Shown: in pieces, positions 37,374 through 46,611 of the stretch
Layout of the letters: every line of letters starts with the position of its first letter
How positions within the stretch are numbered: the first letter of the stretch is position 1
Source: Sphingomonas donggukensis
Lineage (GTDB): Bacteria > Pseudomonadota > Alphaproteobacteria > Sphingomonadales > Sphingomonadaceae
NCBI RefSeq assembly: GCF_023674425.1
Contig: NZ_CP098401.1
Coordinates: 2,046,001 to 2,110,000, forward strand
DNA: 64,000 nt
Direction: 5' to 3'
The notes under the pieces: model-generated
What the model was told of the DNA's origin: nothing
The model's input: only the letters and a program-made list of their open reading frames with translations
Databases searched by the model: none
Made by a program: the position numbers and the translations under genes

Positions 37374-39920
37374 TCAGGCGGTCTTTTTGGCTGCCGCTTT
37401 CTTCGGCGCAGCCTTTTTCGCCGGCGCCTTCTTCTTCGGCGCCGCTTTCTTCTTGCCCTTCTTCGCCGGCGCCGCAGCAGCGCGTGCGTCGATCAGCTGG
37501 GCGGCTTCCTCCAGCGTCAGCGCGTCTTTTTCAATCGACTTGGGCAAGGTCGCATTCGTCTCGCCGTCAGTGACGTAGGCGCCGTAGCGGCCCTCCATCA
37601 GCTTGATCTCAAGCTCGGTCCGCGGATGCTTGCCAAGCATCTTCAGCGGCTCGCGCGCAGCACCGCGTGCCGGGCGCCCGCCATTCGCCGCCGCTTCAGC
37701 GAGCTTCACGACCGCGGCGTTCATGCCGGTTTCGAACACTTCGGCGGTCGAGGTCAGCCGCGCATATTTGCCGTCATGCGCCAGATACGGGCCATAGCGC
37801 CCGATCGACGCCGTGATCGGCGCGCCGCTTTCCGGGTGCGTCCCCACCTCGCGCGGCAGGCTCAGCAGCTTCAGCGCCCACTCCAGGTCCAGCTCGCCGA
37901 TGTCCTTGGGGATCGACGCGCGTTTCGCGTCCTTGCCGTCGCCCAGCTGGATGTACGGGCCGAACCGCCCCGACTTGCGTTCGACCGGCAGCCCGGTGGC
38001 GGGATCGGTGCCGAGCGTCTCCGGCCCGCTATCCTCGCCCGCGGCGCCACCGCCCTGCGCGAAGCGGCGGGTGTACTTGCACTCCGGATAGTTGGAGCAG
38101 GCAACGAACGCGCCGAAGCGCCCGCCACGCAGCGCCAGCCGGCCGTCACCGCAGTTCGGGCACGAGCGCGGATCGCTGCCGTCGTCCTTCGGCGGGAACA
38201 GATAGTCCGACAGGAATTCGTCGAGCGCGGCGGTGACTTCGCTCGGCTGGCGCTCCTTCACTTCCTCGGTACGCGGCTTGAAATCGCTCCAGAACGCGTC
38301 GAGCACCGACTGCCACTGCGCCCGCCCGCCCGACACGTCGTCGAGCTCTTCCTCCAGCCCCGCGGTGAAATCGTAGCTGACGTATTTCTCGAAGAAGCGT
38401 TCGAGGAACGCGGTCAGCAGCCGTCCCGATTCCTCGGCGAAGAAGCGATTCTTTTCGAGCCGGACGTAGCCGCGGTCCTTCAGCACATCGATGATCGACG
38501 CGTAGGTCGACGGGCGCCCGATGCCGAGTTCTTCCAGCCGTTTGATAAGCGACGCGTCCGAATAGCGCGGTGGCGGCTGGGTGAAATGCTGTTCAGCGGC
38601 GACACCGCGCTTGGCCGGCGCGTCACCCGATTTCAGCAGCGGCAGACGACGGCTGTCCTCGTCGCCATCGTCGTCGCGCCCTTCCTCGTACAGCGCGAGG
38701 TAGCCGGGGAAGATCATCACCTGGCCGGTCGCGCGCAGCACCGCCTTGCCGGTACCGTCCTCCAGTTCGATCGTCGTGCGCTCCATCCGCGCCGCCGACA
38801 TCTGGCTGGCGAGCGCACGCTTCCAGATCAGCTCGTACAGCCGCGCGTGGTCGCCGCCGCCCGCACGATCCTTCGAGAAATCGGTCGGCCGGATCGCCTC
38901 GTGCGCTTCCTGCGCGTTCTTCGCCTTGGTCTGGTACTGGCGCGGTTTGTCGGGGACGTAGCCGCCGTCGTACCGCTCGATCACCGCTTTCCGCGCCGCA
39001 TCGATCGCCGATCCGTCCATCTGGACGCCGTCGGTCCGCATGTAGGTGATCGCGCCGTCCTCATAGAGCCCCTGCGCGATCCGCATCGTGTGGCTGGCCG
39101 AGAAGCCGAGCTTGCGCGCCGCTTCCTGCTGGAGGGTCGAGGTGGTGAAGGGCGGCGGCGGGTTGCGGGTCGCGGGCTTGGTCTCGACGCTGGCGACGGT
39201 GAAGCGCCCCGCCTCGACATCGGCCTTGGCGCGCATCGCGTCGCCCTCGGCACCGATCGACAGCCGGTCGAGCTTCTTGCCCTCCCAGTTGGTCAGCCGT
39301 GCGGTGAAGGGGGTGCCGTCATGCTCGAAGCTCGCCTCGACCGACCAGTATTCCTGGGGGCGGAACAGCTCGATCTCGCGCTCGCGCTGGACGATAATGC
39401 GCAGCGCCACCGACTGGACGCGGCCCGCCGATTTCGCGCCGGGCAGCTTGCGCCACAGCACGGGCGAGAGGGTGAAGCCGACGAGATAGTCGAGCGCGCG
39501 GCGCGCCCGGTAGGCGTCGATCAGGTCGGTATCGAGCTCGCGCGGGGCCTTCATCGCCGCCAAAATCGCCGGCTTGGTGATCGCATTGAAGGTGACGCGC
39601 TCGACCTCCTTCGGCAGCGCCTTGCGCAGACGCAGCACTTCCTGCACGTGCCACGAAATCGCCTCGCCCTCGCGATCGGGATCGGTCGCCAGAATCAGGC
39701 GATCGGCCTTCTTCGCCTCGTCGGTGATCGCCTTCAGCTGGCGCGACTTGTCGGCGTAGGTTTCCCACTCCATCGCGAATTCGGCGTCGGGGTCCACCGA
39801 CCCGTCCTTCGCCGGCAAATCGCGGACGTGCCCGTAGGAGGCGAGGACGTGATAGTCCGAGCCCAGATATTTCTCGATGGTTTTTGCCTTGGCGGGCGAT
39901 TCGACGATGACGAGTTGCAT
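37374..39920 (-). CDS. topA: DNA topoisomerase I
   Basis: 848-aa type IA topoisomerase that relaxes negative supercoils. The toprim domain has IVESPAKAKTIEKYLG and DPDREGE (80-86). The active-site Tyr293 is in GAITYMRTDG, where the usual Ser after TD is Gly. A C-terminal zinc motif reads CPNCGDGRLALRGG with a second CSNYPEC, followed by repeat-type domains (GPYIQLGDGKDAKRAS and similar). It ends with a Lys/Ala/Pro-rich tail of about 33 residues, which often binds DNA or RNA polymerase. A palindromic repeat lies right after the stop. Confidence 0.97.
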   Translation of the reverse strand: MQLVIVESPAKAKTIEKYLGSDYHVLASYGHVRDLPAKDGSVDPDAEFAMEWETYADKSRQLKAITDEAKKADRLILATDPDREGEAISWHVQEVLRLRKALPKEVERVTFNAITKPAILAAMKAPRELDTDLIDAYRARRALDYLVGFTLSPVLWRKLPGAKSAGRVQSVALRIIVQREREIELFRPQEYWSVEASFEHDGTPFTARLTNWEGKKLDRLSIGAEGDAMRAKADVEAGRFTVASVETKPATRNPPPPFTTSTLQQEAARKLGFSASHTMRIAQGLYEDGAITYMRTDGVQMDGSAIDAARKAVIERYDGGYVPDKPRQYQTKAKNAQEAHEAIRPTDFSKDRAGGGDHARLYELIWKRALASQMSAARMERTTIELEDGTGKAVLRATGQVMIFPGYLALYEEGRDDDGDEDSRRLPLLKSGDAPAKRGVAAEQHFTQPPPRYSDASLIKRLEELGIGRPSTYASIIDVLKDRGYVRLEKNRFFAEESGRLLTAFLERFFEKYVSYDFTAGLEEELDDVSGGRAQWQSVLDAFWSDFKPRTEEVKERQPSEVTAALDEFLSDYLFPPKDDGSDPRSCPNCGDGRLALRGGRFGAFVACSNYPECKYTRRFAQGGGAAGEDSGPETLGTDPATGLPVERKSGRFGPYIQLGDGKDAKRASIPKDIGELDLEWALKLLSLPREVGTHPESGAPITASIGRYGPYLAHDGKYARLTSTAEVFETGMNAAVVKLAEAAANGGRPARGAAREPLKMLGKHPRTELEIKLMEGRYGAYVTDGETNATLPKSIEKDALTLEEAAQLIDARAAAAPAKKGKKKAAPKKKAPAKKAAPKKAAAKKTA

Positions 39921-39983
39921 GGGGTGCCTGACTGGAGAGCTCTTACGTGTACGCGCGAGGGTGGCTGGGTCGGCGAAGCGCCG

Positions 39984-40607
39984 TCAAGCCGCGAAGCTCG
40001 CCTTCAGCCCGTCGATCACGAACTGCGCCGCGAGAGCGGCCAGCAGGACGCCGAGCAGGCGGGTGATGACCGCCTCGATCTTCGCGCCCAGGATGCGCAT
40101 GATCGGCCCCGCCGCCAGCAGTGCGGCGAGCGTCAGCAACAGGATCGTGCCCATCGCCGCCAGCACCACCAGCGACGCGGACAGGCCGTTGGTGCGCGAC
40201 ATCAGCAGCATGACGCTGGCGATCGATCCCGGCCCGGCGATCATCGGCATCGCCATCGGGAAGATCGAGACGTCCTCGACTTCCGGCGTTTCCATGATCT
40301 TCTGCGCACGATCTTCCCGACGTTGCGTGCGGCGTTCGAACACCATGTCCATCGCGATCACGAACAGCATGATGCCGCCGGCGATGCGGAAGGCGTCGAG
40401 CCCGATGCCGAGCGCATGGAGCAGCCCCTCCCCGAACAGTGCGAACACCAGCAGGATGATCGTCGCGACCACCACCGCGCGCACCGCCATCGCGCGGACA
40501 TGCGCCGGCGGCGCGCCCGCGGTCAGCCCGGCATAGATCGGCGCGCAGCCGGGCGGATCGATCACCACGAAGAAGGTGATGAGCGCGGAGATGTAGAGTT
40601 CGATCAC
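39984..40607 (-). CDS. MarC family integral membrane protein
   Basis: 207-aa protein with six predicted membrane helices of the MarC/UPF0056 family, whose transport role is unproven (the early link to antibiotic resistance was not upheld). Seen here: ALITFFVVIDPPGCAPIYAGL, PMIAGPGSIASVMLL and LLGVLLAALAAQFVIDGLK (in part). The GTG at 40607 overlaps the folD stop by sharing TAAGGTG context; a TTG 21 nt upstream is also in frame. Probably co-transcribed with folD. Confidence 0.88.
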   Translation of the reverse strand: MIELYISALITFFVVIDPPGCAPIYAGLTAGAPPAHVRAMAVRAVVVATIILLVFALFGEGLLHALGIGLDAFRIAGGIMLFVIAMDMVFERRTQRREDRAQKIMETPEVEDVSIFPMAMPMIAGPGSIASVMLLMSRTNGLSASLVVLAAMGTILLLTLAALLAAGPIMRILGAKIEAVITRLLGVLLAALAAQFVIDGLKASFAA

Positions 40608-40608
40608 C

Positions 40609-41484
40609 TTAGATGGCGTCCTTGCCAAGCTGCACGCCGGCGTTCCGGTGCGCGGCGACGATGGTGTTGCGCAGCAGGCAGGCGATGGTCATCGGCCCGA
40701 CCCCGCCGGGCACCGGAGTGATCGCACCCGCGACGCTCGCCGCACCATCGAAATCGACGTCGCCGGTCAGGCCATCCTCGGTGCGGTTGATGCCGACGTC
40801 GATCACGGTCGCGCCGGGCTTGATCCACTCGCCCTTCACGAAATGCGGGATGCCGACCGCGGCGACGACGATGTCGGCGCGGGCGACGTGGCTCGACAGA
40901 TCCTTTGTCCGCGAATGTGCGACCGTGACCGTCGCCGACGCCTTCGTCAGCAGCGCCGCCATCGGCTTGCCGACGATGTTCGACCGCCCGATCACCACCG
41001 CGTCGAGGCCCGACAGGTCGCCCAATTGCTCCTCGAGCAGCATCAGGCAACCGAGCGGCGTGCAGGGCACAAAGCCGTTGAGGCCGGTCGCCAGCCGCCC
41101 GGCATTGACCGGGTGGAAGCCGTCGACGTCCTTGTCGGGGTCGATCCGGGTCAGCACCACGCTTTCACGAATGTGCTTCGGCAGCGGCAGCTGGACGAGG
41201 ATGCCGTCGACCGCGGGGTCGGCGTTGAGCGCATCGACCAGCGCGAGCAGGTCGGCCTCGGTCGTGTCGGCGGGCAGGCGGTGTTCGAAGCTCGCCATGT
41301 TGGCTGCGACGGTCGCCTTGCCCTTGGACTTCACATAGACGCTCGACGCCGGGTCGGCGCCGACCAGCACGACCGCCAGTCCCGCCTTGCGCCCCGCTAC
41401 TGCCTCGAACGCCGCGGCGATTTCTCCCACGCGGGCGCGCAGGCGGGCGGCAGCGGCTTTGCCGTCGATGATTTCGGCGCTCAT
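40609..41484 (-). CDS. folD: Methylene-THF dehydrogenase/cyclohydrolase FolD
   Basis: 291-aa bifunctional enzyme that turns 5,10-methylene-THF into 10-formyl-THF in one-carbon metabolism. The conserved [14 protein letters not shown] (the key Lys in SYVxxK region), [38 protein letters not shown] and [13 protein letters not shown] are all present. The ATG at 41484 gives the standard length. A MarC gene overlaps the stop. Confidence 0.97.
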   Translation of the reverse strand: MSAEIIDGKAAAARLRARVGEIAAAFEAVAGRKAGLAVVLVGADPASSVYVKSKGKATVAANMASFEHRLPADTTEADLLALVDALNADPAVDGILVQLPLPKHIRESVVLTRIDPDKDVDGFHPVNAGRLATGLNGFVPCTPLGCLMLLEEQLGDLSGLDAVVIGRSNIVGKPMAALLTKASATVTVAHSRTKDLSSHVARADIVVAAVGIPHFVKGEWIKPGATVIDVGINRTEDGLTGDVDFDGAASVAGAITPVPGGVGPMTIACLLRNTIVAAHRNAGVQLGKDAI

Positions 41485-41537
41485 GGGGCCGCGCCATAAG
41501 CCCGTGCGGACGTTTCCGCCAGCACGGGCACGCACTT

Positions 41538-41834
41538 TCACATCGGATAGACCGGCTGATACAGCGACGGGATCACGACGTTCATCAGGATGTACAGGAT
41601 CAGCAGCACGACCAGCGGCGACAGGTCGAGCGCACCGAAATCGGGCAGGATACGGCGGATCGGGCGGTACATCGGCTCGGTCATCGTGCCGAGCGCGTTC
41701 CAGACGTTGCGGACGAAGTCGTTCTGCGTGTTCACGACATTGAACGCGATCAGCCACGACAGCACCGCCTGGACGACGATGATCCACCACACGACGGTCA
41801 GCAGGATCTGGAGGATTTGCAGGATGGCGTTCAC
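41538..41834 (-). CDS. YggT family membrane protein
   Basis: 98-aa two-span membrane protein of the YggT/CCB3 family, linked elsewhere to cofactor attachment and cell division. Seen here: [44 protein letters not shown] (recognised by YRPIRRILP and [11 protein letters not shown]). The GTG start at 41834 gives normal length. It is upstream of folD by 53 nt on the same strand. Confidence 0.9.
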   Translation of the reverse strand: MNAILQILQILLTVVWWIIVVQAVLSWLIAFNVVNTQNDFVRNVWNALGTMTEPMYRPIRRILPDFGALDLSPLVVLLILYILMNVVIPSLYQPVYPM

Positions 41835-41879
41835 GTCGTCGTCCGTTCTGATGGTGTGTTAGGCAGATATAGCGCGGGC

Positions 41880-42791
41880 TCAGCGCCGTACCAGTGTGCC
41901 GATGCCGCTTTCGGTGAAGATCTCCAACAGCATGCCGTGCGGGATGCGCCCGTCGAGGATGACCGCGGCATCGACCCCGCGCTGCACCGCCGACACGCAC
42001 GTCTCCAGCTTCGGGATCATCCCGCCGGTGATCGTGCCGTCCAGCCGCAGCGCATCGACGTCCGACGGCTTCAAGTCGGTCAGCAGATTGCCGCCCTTGT
42101 CGAGCACACCGGGCACGTCGGTCAGCAGGAAGAAGCGCGACGCGCCCGTCGCCGCGGCGATCGCGCCGGCCATCGTGTCGGCGTTGACGTTGTAGGTCTC
42201 TCCGTCACCGCCGAGCGCGATCGGCGCGACGACGGGGATGAACCCCTCGCGCGACAGCGTGTCGAGAATGGTCGGGCGCACCGCCGCAGGCTCGCCGACG
42301 AAGCCCAGGTCGACGTGGCGCTCGATCCCCTGCAACTTGTCGGGATCGCGCCCGGTCACCTTCTCGGCTCGGACCAGCCCCGCGTCCTTGCCCGATATGC
42401 CGACCGCCTTGCCGCCCGCGGCGGCGATCCAGGCAACGATTTCCTTGTTGATCGATCCCGCCAGCACCATTTCGGCGATCTGCGCGGTTTCCTTGTCGGT
42501 GATGCGCAGGCCGTCGTGGAAGCGCGATTCGACCCCCAGCCGCTTCAGCATGGCCCCGATCTGCGGCCCCCCGCCGTGGACGACGACGACGTTGATGCCG
42601 ACCATCTTCAGCAGCACCACGTCCTCGGCGAAATCGCGCGCGAGTTCGGGATCGCCCATCGCATGGCCGCCGTATTTCACGACGAAGGTCTTGCCGGCGT
42701 ACCGCTGCAGATACGGCAGCGCCTCGGTCAGCGTCTCCGCCTTGGCGAGCATCGCGGGATCGGGGGCGTGGTTGGCGGGGGTGTCGGTCAT
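41880..42791 (-). CDS. argB: Acetylglutamate kinase
   Basis: 303-aa enzyme that phosphorylates N-acetylglutamate in arginine synthesis. The amino-acid-kinase motifs are [26 protein letters not shown], the substrate part [15 protein letters not shown] and [12 protein letters not shown]. The C-terminal [18 protein letters not shown] is typical. The length with an N-terminal extension suits the arginine-sensitive hexameric type. It is alone, 45 nt upstream of yggT. Confidence 0.97.
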   Translation of the reverse strand: MTDTPANHAPDPAMLAKAETLTEALPYLQRYAGKTFVVKYGGHAMGDPELARDFAEDVVLLKMVGINVVVVHGGGPQIGAMLKRLGVESRFHDGLRITDKETAQIAEMVLAGSINKEIVAWIAAAGGKAVGISGKDAGLVRAEKVTGRDPDKLQGIERHVDLGFVGEPAAVRPTILDTLSREGFIPVVAPIALGGDGETYNVNADTMAGAIAAATGASRFFLLTDVPGVLDKGGNLLTDLKPSDVDALRLDGTITGGMIPKLETCVSAVQRGVDAAVILDGRIPHGMLLEIFTESGIGTLVRR

Positions 42792-42877
42792 GCGGGGGCT
42801 CTAGCCATCACCGTCCGAAAACCCAAATCCGAACCCAAACCCGATCCTCCCGGACCCCATCCGTCCGAACCCCACCC

Positions 42878-42988
42878 GTTCGTCTCGAGTAGCCTTCGAG
42901 CTTGTCGAGAAGGCGTATCGAGAGATCGGCCGCCAAGATTTCTCGATACGGCGTCTCGACAAGCTCGACGCCTACTCGAAACGAACGG
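42878..42988. repeat. Large imperfect palindrome (CTCGAGTAG family)
   Basis: The left arm begins CGTTCGTCTCGAGTAG and the right arm ends CTACTCGAAACGAACGG; both contain CGAGCTTGTCGAG or its complement. The arms are about 47 nt with a 15-nt centre. A related copy is at 57409-57526. The gap 42792-42877 is C-rich with short CCGAACCC tandem copies. Confidence 0.75.
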
Positions 42989-42996
42989 TTCAAATA

Positions 42997-43647
42997 TCAG
43001 GCCTGCGAAGGCACCCCATCCAGCTTCCGCCCCAGCGCCACCACCAGGTAGATCAGTGGCGGGACCAGCACCGCCGACAGCACGACCTTGGCGATCATCT
43101 GACCGACCAGCAGCTCGGCGATCGGGAAGACGCCGTAGAAGGCGATGCTGATGAACAGCAATGTGTCGACCACCTGGCTGAGCACCCCCGCAATCGCCGA
43201 GCGCAACCACAGAAGGCGGCTGCCCTCCCGCCCCTTCAGCGCGGAAAAGATCGTGACGTTCAGCGTCTGCGAAATGCCGTAGGCGATGAGGCCCGCCAGC
43301 CAGATGCGCAGGTTCGACCCCAGGATCAGCTGGATCGCGTCGCGGTTCGCAGGCTGCATCTCGGGCGAGGCGGGCAGCATCCACACCACCCACGACAGCG
43401 CCATCGACATCAGCAGCGGCACGAAGCCGATCCGCACCAGCCGGTTGGCCCACACCGGCCCGTGCAGCTCGGCCACCGCACTCGACGTGACGACCAGCAG
43501 CAGGAACGCGAAGATGCCCGCTTCCACCGCCAGCGGCCCCAAGGCCACCTGCTTGTTGCCGAGCACGCCCGCCACGCAGACCATGCCGCCGTAGATCAGG
43601 GAGAAGACGAAGAGCGAAAGCGGGATCGCGCGAGGTGTGGTTTCCAT
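42997..43647 (-). CDS. VUT/YhhQ family queuosine precursor transporter
   Basis: 216-aa membrane protein with about six helices. Seen here: LFVFSLIYGGMVCVAGVLGNKQVAL (in part), AGLIAYGISQTLNVTIFSALK, and LLWLRSAIAGVLSQVVDTLLFISIAFYG (recognised by GVLSQVVDTLLFI). The S-Q-x2-D-T motif is the family signature. It imports a 7-deazaguanine precursor (preQ0 or preQ1) for tRNA queuosine. gluQ, another queuosine-type tRNA gene, is in the same window but not linked. Confidence 0.87.
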   Translation of the reverse strand: METTPRAIPLSLFVFSLIYGGMVCVAGVLGNKQVALGPLAVEAGIFAFLLLVVTSSAVAELHGPVWANRLVRIGFVPLLMSMALSWVVWMLPASPEMQPANRDAIQLILGSNLRIWLAGLIAYGISQTLNVTIFSALKGREGSRLLWLRSAIAGVLSQVVDTLLFISIAFYGVFPIAELLVGQMIAKVVLSAVLVPPLIYLVVALGRKLDGVPSQA

Positions 43648-43680
43648 CGTGCCGGACGCTAGCCGTTTTTTTCGCCCGCG

Positions 43681-43745
43681 AAAGCCCCTTCGCGCAGGAC
43701 GCGGAAAGCCCCTTCGCTCGGGACGCGGAAAGCGCCTTCGCGGAA
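43681..43745. repeat. 24-bp tandem repeat, 2.7 copies
   Basis: Unit AAAGCCCCTTCGCGCAGGAC plus GCGG repeats at 43681 and 43705 with 22 of 24 bases equal, then a partial third copy with AAAGCGCCTTCGCGG. It lies between the divergent transporter genes, just after a T7 run (43666-43672). Confidence 0.75.
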
Positions 43746-43845
43746 TCCCCGCGCATCGGCACTAGCCGCGGGCCACCGCGTGTGTATGGTCGCTCGCTTC
43801 GCGTAGAGCCGGCGCCGGGGGGCGTTCGGGGCGGGAGAGTTCTGA

Positions 43846-45162
43846 ATGCATAACTGGATCGGCCTGGCCGGAATCGTCATCATCCTGGCCATCGCCGTCG
43901 CGCTGTCGAACAACCGCCGCGCGATCCGCCTGCGTGTCGTCGGCCCCGCCTTCGCATTGCAGGCCGGGTTCGCGGTGCTGGTGCTCGCGACCGACTGGGG
44001 ACGCAGCGCGATCGGCGCAATGAGCCACGGCGTGTCGAACCTGCTGGGCTATGCGAAGGCCGGCACCGACTTCATCTTCGGCCCGCTTGCCGGCCCGACG
44101 ATGGGCGCCAACAGCTTCGCGATCGCGGCGCTGCCGGTCATCATCTTCTTCGCCTCGCTGATCTCGATCCTCTATTATCTCGGCGTGATGCAGCAGATCA
44201 TCAAATGGGTCGGCGGCGCGATCCAGATGGTCACCGGCATCACGAAGGTCGAATCGCTGGGCTCTGCGGCGAACATCTTCGTCGGCCAGTCCGAAAGCCC
44301 GCTGGTCATCCGCCCCTATCTCGCCAGCCTCACCCCGCCGCAGCTGTTCACGGTGATGACGGTCGGCATGGCGGGCGTCGCCGGCACGATCCTGGGTGCC
44401 TACGCCAGCATGATCGGTGCGCAATTGCTGCCGTACCTGCTCGCCGCCAGCTTCATGTCGGCGCCGGGCGGCATCCTGATGTCGAAGATCATCATGCCCG
44501 ACGTGGCCGAGCCGGTGCAGGGCGAACTGCCGCTGGGCGCGGTCGCCGACGACAGCGTCGCGCTGACCGAGCCGCATACCCGCGCCAGCGCCCCCGAGAT
44601 CGAGGGCAGCGAGCCGATCGCCGAGGCGAGCCACGACGAGGAGAAGCCCGCCAACATCATCATGGCCGCCGCACAGGGCGCGCAGACCGGCGTGAAGCTG
44701 GCGGTCGCGGTCGGGGCGATGGTGCTGGCGTTCGTCGCGCTGGTCGCGCTCGCCAACGGGCTGCTCGCCGGGATCGGCGCGTGGTTCGGCTATCCCGAGC
44801 TCAGCTTCCAGATGCTGCTCGGCTACATCTTCCAGCCGGTGATGTTCATGCTGGGCGTGCCGTGGAACGAGGCGGGCACCGCCGGCGGTCTGTTCGGGAC
44901 GAAGATCGTACTGAACGAATTCGTGTCGTTCATAGAACTCAGCAAGATCCAGGGCACGCTGTCGCCGGCAACCGTCGCCATCGTCACCTTCTCGCTGTGC
45001 GGCTTCGCCAATTTCAGCTCGATCGCGATCCAGATGGCGGTGACGGGCAATCTGGCGCCCAACCAGCGCCCGATCATCGCGAAGCTGGGGATCAAGGCGC
45101 TGGTCGCCGGGAGCCTCTCGAACCTGATGTCGGCGGCGCTCGCCGGGCTGCTCATCAGCTAG
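43846..45162 (+). CDS. Concentrative nucleoside transporter (NupC/CNT)
   Basis: 438-aa membrane protein of the CNT family that imports nucleosides with H+ or Na+. The family motifs are VVGPAFALQAGFAVLVL, PVIIFFASLISILYYLGVMQ, the substrate part GQSESPLVIRPYLASLT and ELSKIQGTLSPATVAIVTFSLCGFANFSSIAIQ (recognised by SLCGFANFSSI). A hydrophilic acidic insertion of about 60 residues lies between helices near residues 225-285, usual in proteobacterial members. GGGAG is 8 nt before the ATG. Confidence 0.93.
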   Translation: MHNWIGLAGIVIILAIAVALSNNRRAIRLRVVGPAFALQAGFAVLVLATDWGRSAIGAMSHGVSNLLGYAKAGTDFIFGPLAGPTMGANSFAIAALPVIIFFASLISILYYLGVMQQIIKWVGGAIQMVTGITKVESLGSAANIFVGQSESPLVIRPYLASLTPPQLFTVMTVGMAGVAGTILGAYASMIGAQLLPYLLAASFMSAPGGILMSKIIMPDVAEPVQGELPLGAVADDSVALTEPHTRASAPEIEGSEPIAEASHDEEKPANIIMAAAQGAQTGVKLAVAVGAMVLAFVALVALANGLLAGIGAWFGYPELSFQMLLGYIFQPVMFMLGVPWNEAGTAGGLFGTKIVLNEFVSFIELSKIQGTLSPATVAIVTFSLCGFANFSSIAIQMAVTGNLAPNQRPIIAKLGIKALVAGSLSNLMSAALAGLLIS

Positions 45163-45166
45163 GCCG

Positions 45167-45625
45167 GTGCGCCTCGTCTTCACCAAAGGCGCGGGCAAGT
45201 CCGACACGATGACCGTGGTGCGCGACGGCCGCGCCGACACGGTGATCGACTGTCCGAAACAGCGGATCATTCCGCACGACATGGTGCATTACGCGGTCGA
45301 GAGCGTGCTTCACGCGCGCGGCTTTCTGGGGCGGATCGCAGGCGGCGAGGACGCCGACTTTCGCATGGTCGCGGAGGCGGAAAGCGACGGCGTCGAGCGG
45401 CTGGTCGAAGTGTTCCAGGGCGACGGCTGGTCGGGCGGAACGAGCGATGCGGCGGCGATGATCGACCTCTACCGCGTCACCTGCGATGCGCGGGGGTGTC
45501 CGATGCTGGCGGTGGACGCGGCGACGATCGATGCTGTGCGCACGCGGATCGCCGAGCTGACGGCGCGCTGGGACGCCGTTCCGGCCGGCGGCACGCTGGA
45601 GCTGGAGTTCGACAGCGACGCGTGA
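45167..45625 (+). CDS. Conserved hypothetical protein
   Basis: 152-aa soluble protein that I recognise as a conserved proteobacterial family without known role. The N-terminal part RLVFTKGAGKSDTMTVVRDGR and the core CPKQRIIPHDMVHYAVE (in part KQRIIPHDMVHYAVE) are the conserved features. There is no signal or membrane segment. The GTG start is 4 nt after the transporter stop, so it is co-transcribed. A strong hairpin follows the stop. Confidence 0.7.
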   Translation: MRLVFTKGAGKSDTMTVVRDGRADTVIDCPKQRIIPHDMVHYAVESVLHARGFLGRIAGGEDADFRMVAEAESDGVERLVEVFQGDGWSGGTSDAAAMIDLYRVTCDARGCPMLAVDAATIDAVRTRIAELTARWDAVPAGGTLELEFDSDA

Positions 45626-45633
45626 ACGCTTCG

Positions 45634-45657
45634 GTGCTCCCGCGCAGGCGGGAGCAC
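45634..45657. terminator. Hairpin between convergent genes
   Basis: GTGCTCCCGC-GCAG-GCGGGAGCAC is a perfect 10-bp stem placed 8 nt after one stop and 7 nt before the other, so it may serve both strands. There is no T-tract. The sequence also matches a dispersed palindrome of sphingomonads. Confidence 0.55.
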
Positions 45658-45664
45658 GGCAACA

Positions 45665-46342
45665 TCACGCCGCCTTGATCGCCTGACCCTGCTTCAGCGT
45701 CTCGCCGTTCGACACGATCACCACGTCGCCCAGCTTCACCACGTCGAACAGCTTCTTCGCGAACGGGATCGGCACGCCGACGCAGCCGTGGGTGGCGGCG
45801 TCGGGGCGCATCACCGCGCTGCCGTGGATCGACACGCCGTCGTTGGTCAGGCGCAATGTGTACGGCATCGGCGCGTTGTAGATGCTCGACACATGCTGCG
45901 CCTTGCGGAAGCTGACGTTGAACACGCCGAGCGGCGTCGGCTTCACATCGGCGCCGTAGATCATCACCGCGGTGCCGATCTCGTGCCCGTCGCGGAATAC
46001 CGACAGCACCTGCGCCTTCAGGTCGACGGTGACGACGATCCGCCCGCCCGCCGAGGCCGGGGCCGCGCTCTCATCCCAATACCAGTCGCCGTGGACGAAG
46101 GGTGCCTTGATCGGAAGGATGCTCCTGACGGTGTAGGCGTCCGCCGGAAGCGGGGCGGCGACGGGCTTCGATGCGGGCGCGGGCTTTGCCGCAGGTGCGG
46201 CGAGGCTGGCCGGCTTGGGCGCCGCTGCCGCTTCGGGCTGCGCGCGCACCCGCTCGGCGACTTGCGCTGCGCCGAGGAACGCCGCGACGCATCCCAGCGC
46301 GAGTCCTGCGCGAGCGAGCCAGAGTTTCGTGACAGGCGACAC
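45665..46342 (-). CDS. L,D-transpeptidase (YkuD domain)
   Basis: 225-aa exported enzyme that forms 3-3 crosslinks in peptidoglycan or links proteins to it. A signal anchor at about residues 8-28 is followed by an Ala/Pro-rich linker and the YkuD domain. The active site has His173 in IHGSAV and Cys187 in ATHGCVG. The usual Arg after HGC is replaced by Val-Gly, a minor departure from SHGCxR. The GTG start at 46342 has AAGGAG 7 nt upstream. Confidence 0.88.
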   Translation of the reverse strand: MSPVTKLWLARAGLALGCVAAFLGAAQVAERVRAQPEAAAAPKPASLAAPAAKPAPASKPVAAPLPADAYTVRSILPIKAPFVHGDWYWDESAAPASAGGRIVVTVDLKAQVLSVFRDGHEIGTAVMIYGADVKPTPLGVFNVSFRKAQHVSSIYNAPMPYTLRLTNDGVSIHGSAVMRPDAATHGCVGVPIPFAKKLFDVVKLGDVVIVSNGETLKQGQAIKAA

Positions 46343-46453
46343 CGCCCCGCTCCTTGATGAACCGATCGATGGTCCCCCAAGTCGCGTGCAAGTGTGAAGA
46401 TTTGAACCCCCGATTTCGCCCCCGTACCGCCGCGGGACAGGTGGCGCGGGCGT

Positions 46454-46600
46454 TTACTCGCCGGTGATGAGCTTGACCTTGTTGGGCAATTTCTTGCCCT
46501 TGGTGCGCCGCGAGGGCAGCTGCACCGGATTCTTCTTCTTCCACTCGGCATAGGTCATCGGCCCGTCGGGCGTCTCGACGATGGTGTCGTCCAGGCTCAT
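46454..46600 (-). CDS. Small conserved hypothetical protein
   Basis: 48-aa soluble protein with a 'DGPMTYAEWKKKNP' core and a Lys-rich end. GGAGGGG sits just before the ATG, which strongly supports translation. It starts 11 nt after the 3-hydroxyacyl-CoA dehydrogenase stop and is probably in its operon. No function is known. The gap 46343-46453 shows no other gene. Confidence 0.65.
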   Translation of the reverse strand: MSLDDTIVETPDGPMTYAEWKKKNPVQLPSRRTKGKKLPNKVKLITGE

Positions 46601-46611
46601 CGCACCCCTCC

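Noticed and set aside
37341..40721. A 1126-codon open frame on the plus strand opposite topA, marC and folD
   Set aside because: It is antisense to three certain genes with full motif sets, and its translation is a run of Arg, His, Gln and Asp typical of high-GC shadow frames.
43666..43672. T7 run as a terminator
   Set aside because: It lies just upstream of the start of the VUT gene, has no stem and follows no plus-strand gene.
46385..46450. tRNA-like T-arm (GGGTTCAAATC on the minus strand)
   Set aside because: The flanking bases do not pair as a T-stem and no acceptor, D or anticodon arm can be drawn.
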